From positions 496,001 through 560,000 of the forward strand of contig NZ_BLRH01000034.1 of assembly GCF_025996515.1 (NCBI RefSeq): 64,000 nucleotides of DNA, given 5' to 3'. Below the pieces are notes generated by a model. It worked only from the letters and a program-made list of their open reading frames with translations, ran no database searches and had not been told where the DNA came from. The position numbers and the translations under genes are program-made. Below, piece by piece: positions 60,549 through 64,000 of the stretch. Position 1 is the stretch's first letter; every line of letters begins with the position of its first letter. This DNA comes from Rhizohabitans arisaemae. GTDB lineage: Bacteria > Actinomycetota > Actinomycetes > Streptosporangiales > Streptosporangiaceae.

Positions 60549-61720
60549 GAGACCTCCTTCGTGGGGAGCCGCGTCCGCAGCACCCACCCCTCGTCCCCGT
60601 CGTCGATCGACACGGTGCCGCCGGCGGTGCGCACACGTTCCTCGATCCCCATCAAGCCGGTCCCCGGGCTGCCGGCGTCGCGAAGCGCCCTACCGCCGTC
60701 GTCGCGAACCTCCACCACCAGCTCGGCCGGGGTCCAGCGCAGGCGAACGGCCACCTCGACCGGTGGTTCGAGGTGGCGCAGCGCGTTGGTGATGCCCTCC
60801 TGCACGGTACGGACCGCCGCGACCTCGGCACTCAGGCTCAGCGGCCGTCGCTCCCCCACCTCCGCGAACGTCACCGTGTGGAGCGGGCTCGCCGCCGAGG
60901 CCACAAGGTCGGGAAGGACGTCGAGCGAGATCGGGACCTGCCTGGGCCGGGGATTAGCGCGCGACGCCACGGTGGCCGGGCCCAAGGAGGCCAGCATCGC
61001 CCGCAGACCTTGGTGCGCGTCCCGGCCGGCCTCGGCGATGTCACCGAGTTCACGGCGGGTCGCCGGATCCGTCGTCGTCACCGCCGCGGCATCGATCCGC
61101 GCGACCATGACGGTGACCGTGTGGGCGATCACGTCGTGCAGGTCGCGGCGGATGCCGGCCCGTTCGTCCGCGACCGCCGCGGCCAGCCGTTCGCTCTCGG
61201 CTCGCCGGCCGGCCTCGTGCCTGCGGCGTACCAGCAGGGCCGCGAGCCACACACCGCCGAGCACGAGCATCAGCAGCCCGCCCTCGATCAGGCGGGTCCA
61301 CTCGGCGTCGTCAGAGGGCAGCCGGGCCCACGCCACCAGCTCGTTGAGGACGACCCCGAGCGCGGCGACGGCCAACGCGGCCACCGAGGACCTGATCGAG
61401 ACCCGGGTGGTCAGCCGCCACAACGCGAGGGGGAAGCACGCGGCCGAGGGCAACATGGTCAGTGACCAACCCGGGAAGGGCGTCACCACCAGGACGAGCA
61501 TCGCCAGCGCGCCGATCACGTAACCCGCCCACGGCCGTCGAAGGGCCACCACCGCTCCCCCATGGAGCAGGACGGCGGCACCTGCCACGGCGAAGACCTG
61601 CCACAGGTTCGCGCCGAAAAGCCAGGCGCCCGCCAGGATGATCAGCGTCAGGAGGGCCAGGACCACGTGCGCCACCACCGCCGTCTCCGGCCATGTGCTC
61701 CGGCGCTGGGAGGCTGTCAC
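60545..61720 (-). CDS. Sensor histidine kinase (HisKA_3 type)
   Basis: 391 residues from GTG 61720 with GGAAGG 8 bases upstream. Membrane segments include TAVVAHVVLALLTLIILAGA, VFAVAGAAVLLHGGAVVAL and SVAALAVAALGVVLNELVAW. The phosphorylated His is in IRRDLHDVIAHTVTVMVARI; the ATP-binding domain has VQEGITNALRHLEPPVEVAV and GTGLMGIEERVRTAGGTV. It signals to the response regulator at 59818. An earlier ATG (61798) would add a non-conserved leader. Confidence 0.93.
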   Translation of the reverse strand: MTASQRRSTWPETAVVAHVVLALLTLIILAGAWLFGANLWQVFAVAGAAVLLHGGAVVALRRPWAGYVIGALAMLVLVVTPFPGWSLTMLPSAACFPLALWRLTTRVSIRSSVAALAVAALGVVLNELVAWARLPSDDAEWTRLIEGGLLMLVLGGVWLAALLVRRRHEAGRRAESERLAAAVADERAGIRRDLHDVIAHTVTVMVARIDAAAVTTTDPATRRELGDIAEAGRDAHQGLRAMLASLGPATVASRANPRPRQVPISLDVLPDLVASAASPLHTVTFAEVGERRPLSLSAEVAAVRTVQEGITNALRHLEPPVEVAVRLRWTPAELVVEVRDDGGRALRDAGSPGTGLMGIEERVRTAGGTVSIDDGDEGWVLRTRLPTKEVS

Positions 61721-61798
61721 GGTCGTCGCCTTCCGGTGGGCTCGTGGTGGGGAGCCGTGCCTGGCTCGACATGCCTCAGGATAGCCAGCAGCGGGCAA

Positions 61799-62177
61799 GG
61801 TCGATCCCGGCGGACCTGCTCGCCACCGGTGGCCTCACCGGCGGGTTCGTCGTCCAGGCTTAGGTCGGCTACTGCCTCGCGGCCCGCTTCGGGGCCACCA
61901 CCCACACGAGAGGATGGCGAACGGACCGTGCCGATCGATCTGCGCCGTCTCCCCCATCCCCTCGTTCACCGGCCCGGCGGCCCGACCGCCTCCGCTCACG
62001 GCGCAGCCCGTATCGCACGCGGATCGGGCCGACGCCCGGGCCGGCGTCGCCCGTACAGTGCCTCGGTCCCCAAAGCCGACGTGACGCCGCCGGCCGGGTA
62101 CGGCCTGCGACGGCTGACCGTCGGCCGAGGTCTTGCCGCTCGACGCGCTGAGCTTCGAACCACGGGACGACCGTGGC
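61799..62177. other. Intergenic stretch without a supported gene
   Basis: Between the convergently placed upstream end of the kinase gene and the end of the reductase-methyltransferase gene there are only short, poorly composed frames. A few natural-looking codons (VGYCLAARFGATTHTR) may be a relic. No hairpin or repeat family member is evident. Confidence 0.4.
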
Positions 62178-63797
62178 TTACGGGCGTTTGCGGGAGCGGA
62201 GGACGGCGTCGTGCAGGGTGGTCTCGTGGCCGTGGGGGCCGAGGACCGATCGGGTTCTGGCCTCGGCGACGGCGACGTCCCACCGGCCGGGGTCGAGGCC
62301 GGCCGCGACCTCCTCGGCGGTGAAGCACGTCTCGGGTGCCGGGCCGTGTGCTCCGCCGGCGTGGGGGTCCGACGGGTGGTGGCCGACGACGAGCAGCGTG
62401 CCGCCGGGGGCGACCGCCGCGGCCAGGCGGGCGAACAGCGCGGCGCGCGAGGTCGCCGGATGCACGTAGTGCGTGGAGACCAGGTCGAAACGGTTCTCGG
62501 GGGGAGTCCACTCGGCCAGATCGGCCTCGACCCAGTCGATCCGGCTCGCGACTTCGGGGCCGAGGGTTTCCGCGTGTTCCCGCGCGTGGCGCAGCGCGGT
62601 GCCGGAGATGTCCACCGCGGTCACCCGCCAGCCGCGCGAGGCGAGCCAGACGGCGTCGGCCCCCCTGCCGCAGCCGGCGTCCAACGCCGTACCCGGTGTC
62701 AGGTCTGCGGCTTCGGCGACCAGCTGGGTGTTGGGTCCTCCGCCGTGGCCCGCGAGGTGACCGCGGTGCCGTTCTTCCCAGTACTCCTTACCGAACTCCT
62801 CCGGCCCGGCGGATCCCTCCCCGTGGTTCGCCGGGTTCCGACGCGCGGCGACCGCAGCACGGGTGTCCTCGGTGACCAGATCGCCGTTGATCTGGGCCGC
62901 CGCGTCCGCACCGGCCGCCGCGGCCGCGCCGACCTGGGCCATCGGATTGGTGACGTTGCCCGCGACCCACAGCCCGGGTACCTCGGTACGGCCGCCGGGC
63001 TCGGCGGGAAGGTGCGCACCCACCCCGGAGGGGTGGTCGACCGGCCTCAGTCCGAGCCCCGCCAGGAAACCGGCGCGCGCGGTCATCGTCGGCTGGACCG
63101 CCAGGGCCGCGCATCCGACGAGCGTGCCGTCGCTCAGCCGCACCCCGGCGAGACGATCGTCGACGATCTCGACGGACGCCACCTCGCCGTCCACCACGCG
63201 GACGCCGCGGGCGGCCAGCTGCTCGGCCTCCTCCCCGGCGAGCGGCGGCATCGTGTGGGAGAAGAGGGTGACGTCGTCGGTCAGCTGCCGGAACAGCAGT
63301 GCCTGGTGTACGGCCATAGGCCCGCCGGCCAGCACTCCGACGGCCTGGTCGCGCACCTCCCAGCCGTGACAGTACGGACAGTGCAGCACGTCCCGGCCCC
63401 ATCGATCCCGCAGTCCCGGGATGTCGGGCAGCTCGTCGACCAGCCCGGTGGTCACCAGCAGGCGGCGCGCGCGGACCGTACGGCCGTCGGTGAGCGCCAC
63501 CGCGAACCCGGCGGCTTCCCCGTCGTCCTCGCGGGTCACGGCGCCGACCTCGCCCGGGACCACCTGGCCGCCGTAGGCGCGTACCTCTTCGCGGCCTCGC
63601 TTGAGCAGCCCGGCGGGCGGGATGCCGTCGCGGGCCAGCAGGCCGTGCACCCCAGCCGCGGGGGCGTTGCGCGGGGCGCCCGCGTCGATCACCACCACCG
63701 AGCGCCGGGACCGGGCCAGCATCAGGGCACCGCTCAACCCCGCCGCGCCGCCGCCGACCACCACCACGTCATAGCCGTCTTTCAGCTGTTCGGTCAC
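62178..63797 (-). CDS. Bifunctional thioredoxin-reductase-like FAD oxidoreductase/SAM methyltransferase
   Basis: 539 residues from GTG 63797 (GGAGGTGG upstream). Residues 1-310 are a thioredoxin-reductase-like flavoprotein: DVVVVGGGAAGLSGALMLAR binds FAD, VLHCPYCHGWEVRDQ has a CPYC redox pair, and VPGLWVAGNVTNPMAQVGAA is the C-terminal FAD motif. From about 330 a class I methyltransferase begins: TALDAGCGRGADAVWLASRG and DLVSTHYVHPATSRAALFAR. This fused form is a known actinobacterial architecture of unclear biochemical role, perhaps modifying a thiol, selenium or metalloid compound. It is divergent from an XRE regulator. Confidence 0.92.
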   Translation of the reverse strand: MTEQLKDGYDVVVVGGGAAGLSGALMLARSRRSVVVIDAGAPRNAPAAGVHGLLARDGIPPAGLLKRGREEVRAYGGQVVPGEVGAVTREDDGEAAGFAVALTDGRTVRARRLLVTTGLVDELPDIPGLRDRWGRDVLHCPYCHGWEVRDQAVGVLAGGPMAVHQALLFRQLTDDVTLFSHTMPPLAGEEAEQLAARGVRVVDGEVASVEIVDDRLAGVRLSDGTLVGCAALAVQPTMTARAGFLAGLGLRPVDHPSGVGAHLPAEPGGRTEVPGLWVAGNVTNPMAQVGAAAAAGADAAAQINGDLVTEDTRAAVAARRNPANHGEGSAGPEEFGKEYWEERHRGHLAGHGGGPNTQLVAEAADLTPGTALDAGCGRGADAVWLASRGWRVTAVDISGTALRHAREHAETLGPEVASRIDWVEADLAEWTPPENRFDLVSTHYVHPATSRAALFARLAAAVAPGGTLLVVGHHPSDPHAGGAHGPAPETCFTAEEVAAGLDPGRWDVAVAEARTRSVLGPHGHETTLHDAVLRSRKRP

Positions 63798-63852
63798 CGT
63801 GACCACCTCCACGGCAACCTTGCACAGGAATCGGGCTTATGCGCAAACTCTC

Positions 63853-63867
63853 TTGCCGATCTGGCAA
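63853..63867. promoter_or_regulatory. Inverted repeat between the reductase-methyltransferase and XRE genes
   Basis: TTGCC (63853-63857) and GGCAA (63863-63867) flank a 5-base centre, 10 bases before the XRE start. GCAAACT also occurs twice here (from 63842 and 63864). Likely the binding site of the divergent regulator. Confidence 0.45.
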
Positions 63868-63876
63868 ACTAGTGGC

Positions 63877-64000
63877 ATGGACGACGACATCGACCAAGCG
63901 CTTGACGCAGTAGGCCCCCGGCTCCGCGCCCTGCGCCGGCAACGGGAGGTCACGCTGGCCGACCTGTCGGCGGCGACCGGTATCTCGGTGAGCACCCTGT
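63877..64000 (+). CDS. XRE-family regulator (cut by window edge)
   Basis: The first 41 codons from ATG 63877 read MDDDIDQALDAVGPRLRALR, then REVTLADLSAATGISVSTL, the first helices of an XRE helix-turn-helix domain. The spacing suggests a XRE-cupin regulator of the type found beside flavoprotein or methyltransferase genes. The rest is outside the window. Confidence 0.8.
   Translation, partial: MDDDIDQALDAVGPRLRALRRQREVTLADLSAATGISVSTL

Overview
The window is very GC-rich, with GTG/TTG starts, ATGA/GTGA stop-start overlaps, leaderless-looking starts and families typical of actinomycetes (tandem LuxR-type two-component pairs, ECF sigma with membrane partner, ROK regulators, DUF6461/DUF6087/DUF6223-like proteins). 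A Streptosporangiales-type chromosome (Nonomuraea/Streptosporangium relatives) is the best guess; this is inference, as no rRNA or housekeeping marker is present.

Layout. 1-3.4 kb: a leftward operon of a CCAEP-tailed radical SAM protein, a DUF169 protein and a carbamoyltransferase cut by the window edge. 3.8-6.1 kb: secreted intradiol dioxygenase, then a CDF metal exporter divergent from its ArsR regulator. 6.4-9.3 kb: a tightly coupled three-gene cassette (unknown protein, P-loop NTPase, class I aminoacyl-tRNA-synthetase-like enzyme fused to an ASCH domain), flanked by two copies of the ArsR 3' end and present again as a collapsed copy at 14.6-15.7 kb. This is the best candidate for an undescribed system. 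10-20 kb: a retropepsin-like protease with an ArsR regulator, a DHFR-like reductase, AraC, small hypotheticals, a PARG-like protein and a TnpB element. 20-28 kb: tRNA-like fossils, a membrane protein, an NmrA-MDR fusion with an FMN reductase, a chimeric pseudogene region, a PhyH-type oxygenase, and an ECF sigma factor with membrane partner.

28.5-34.7 kb is one coherent catabolic operon: ROK repressor, NitT/TauT-type ABC importer, TIM-barrel-like protein and ROK kinase. 34.9-44 kb holds a phosphotransferase, a large secreted protein combining an M91-like metallopeptidase with a VWD domain, a methyltransferase-like membrane protein, decayed genes and a beta-propeller/RTX protein. 44-51 kb has a two-component system, tandem DUF6223-like genes, and TetR-controlled genes with clear operators.

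51-55.8 kb is a complete selenocysteine locus: selD and a rhodanese-like gene divergent from selA-selB, followed by the tRNA-Sec gene selC. The DNA just downstream of selC (55.8-58.2 kb) is a graveyard of truncated genes and IS256/IS3 fragments. 58-64 kb carries a membrane serine hydrolase, a second two-component system, and a thioredoxin-reductase/methyltransferase fusion divergent from a truncated XRE regulator.

Two themes recur. A roughly 33-bp palindrome (CCGGTACGGC...GCCGTACCGG) sits between genes at six or more places. Several genes have shortened, internally deleted extra copies nearby, suggesting an actively rearranging accessory region.
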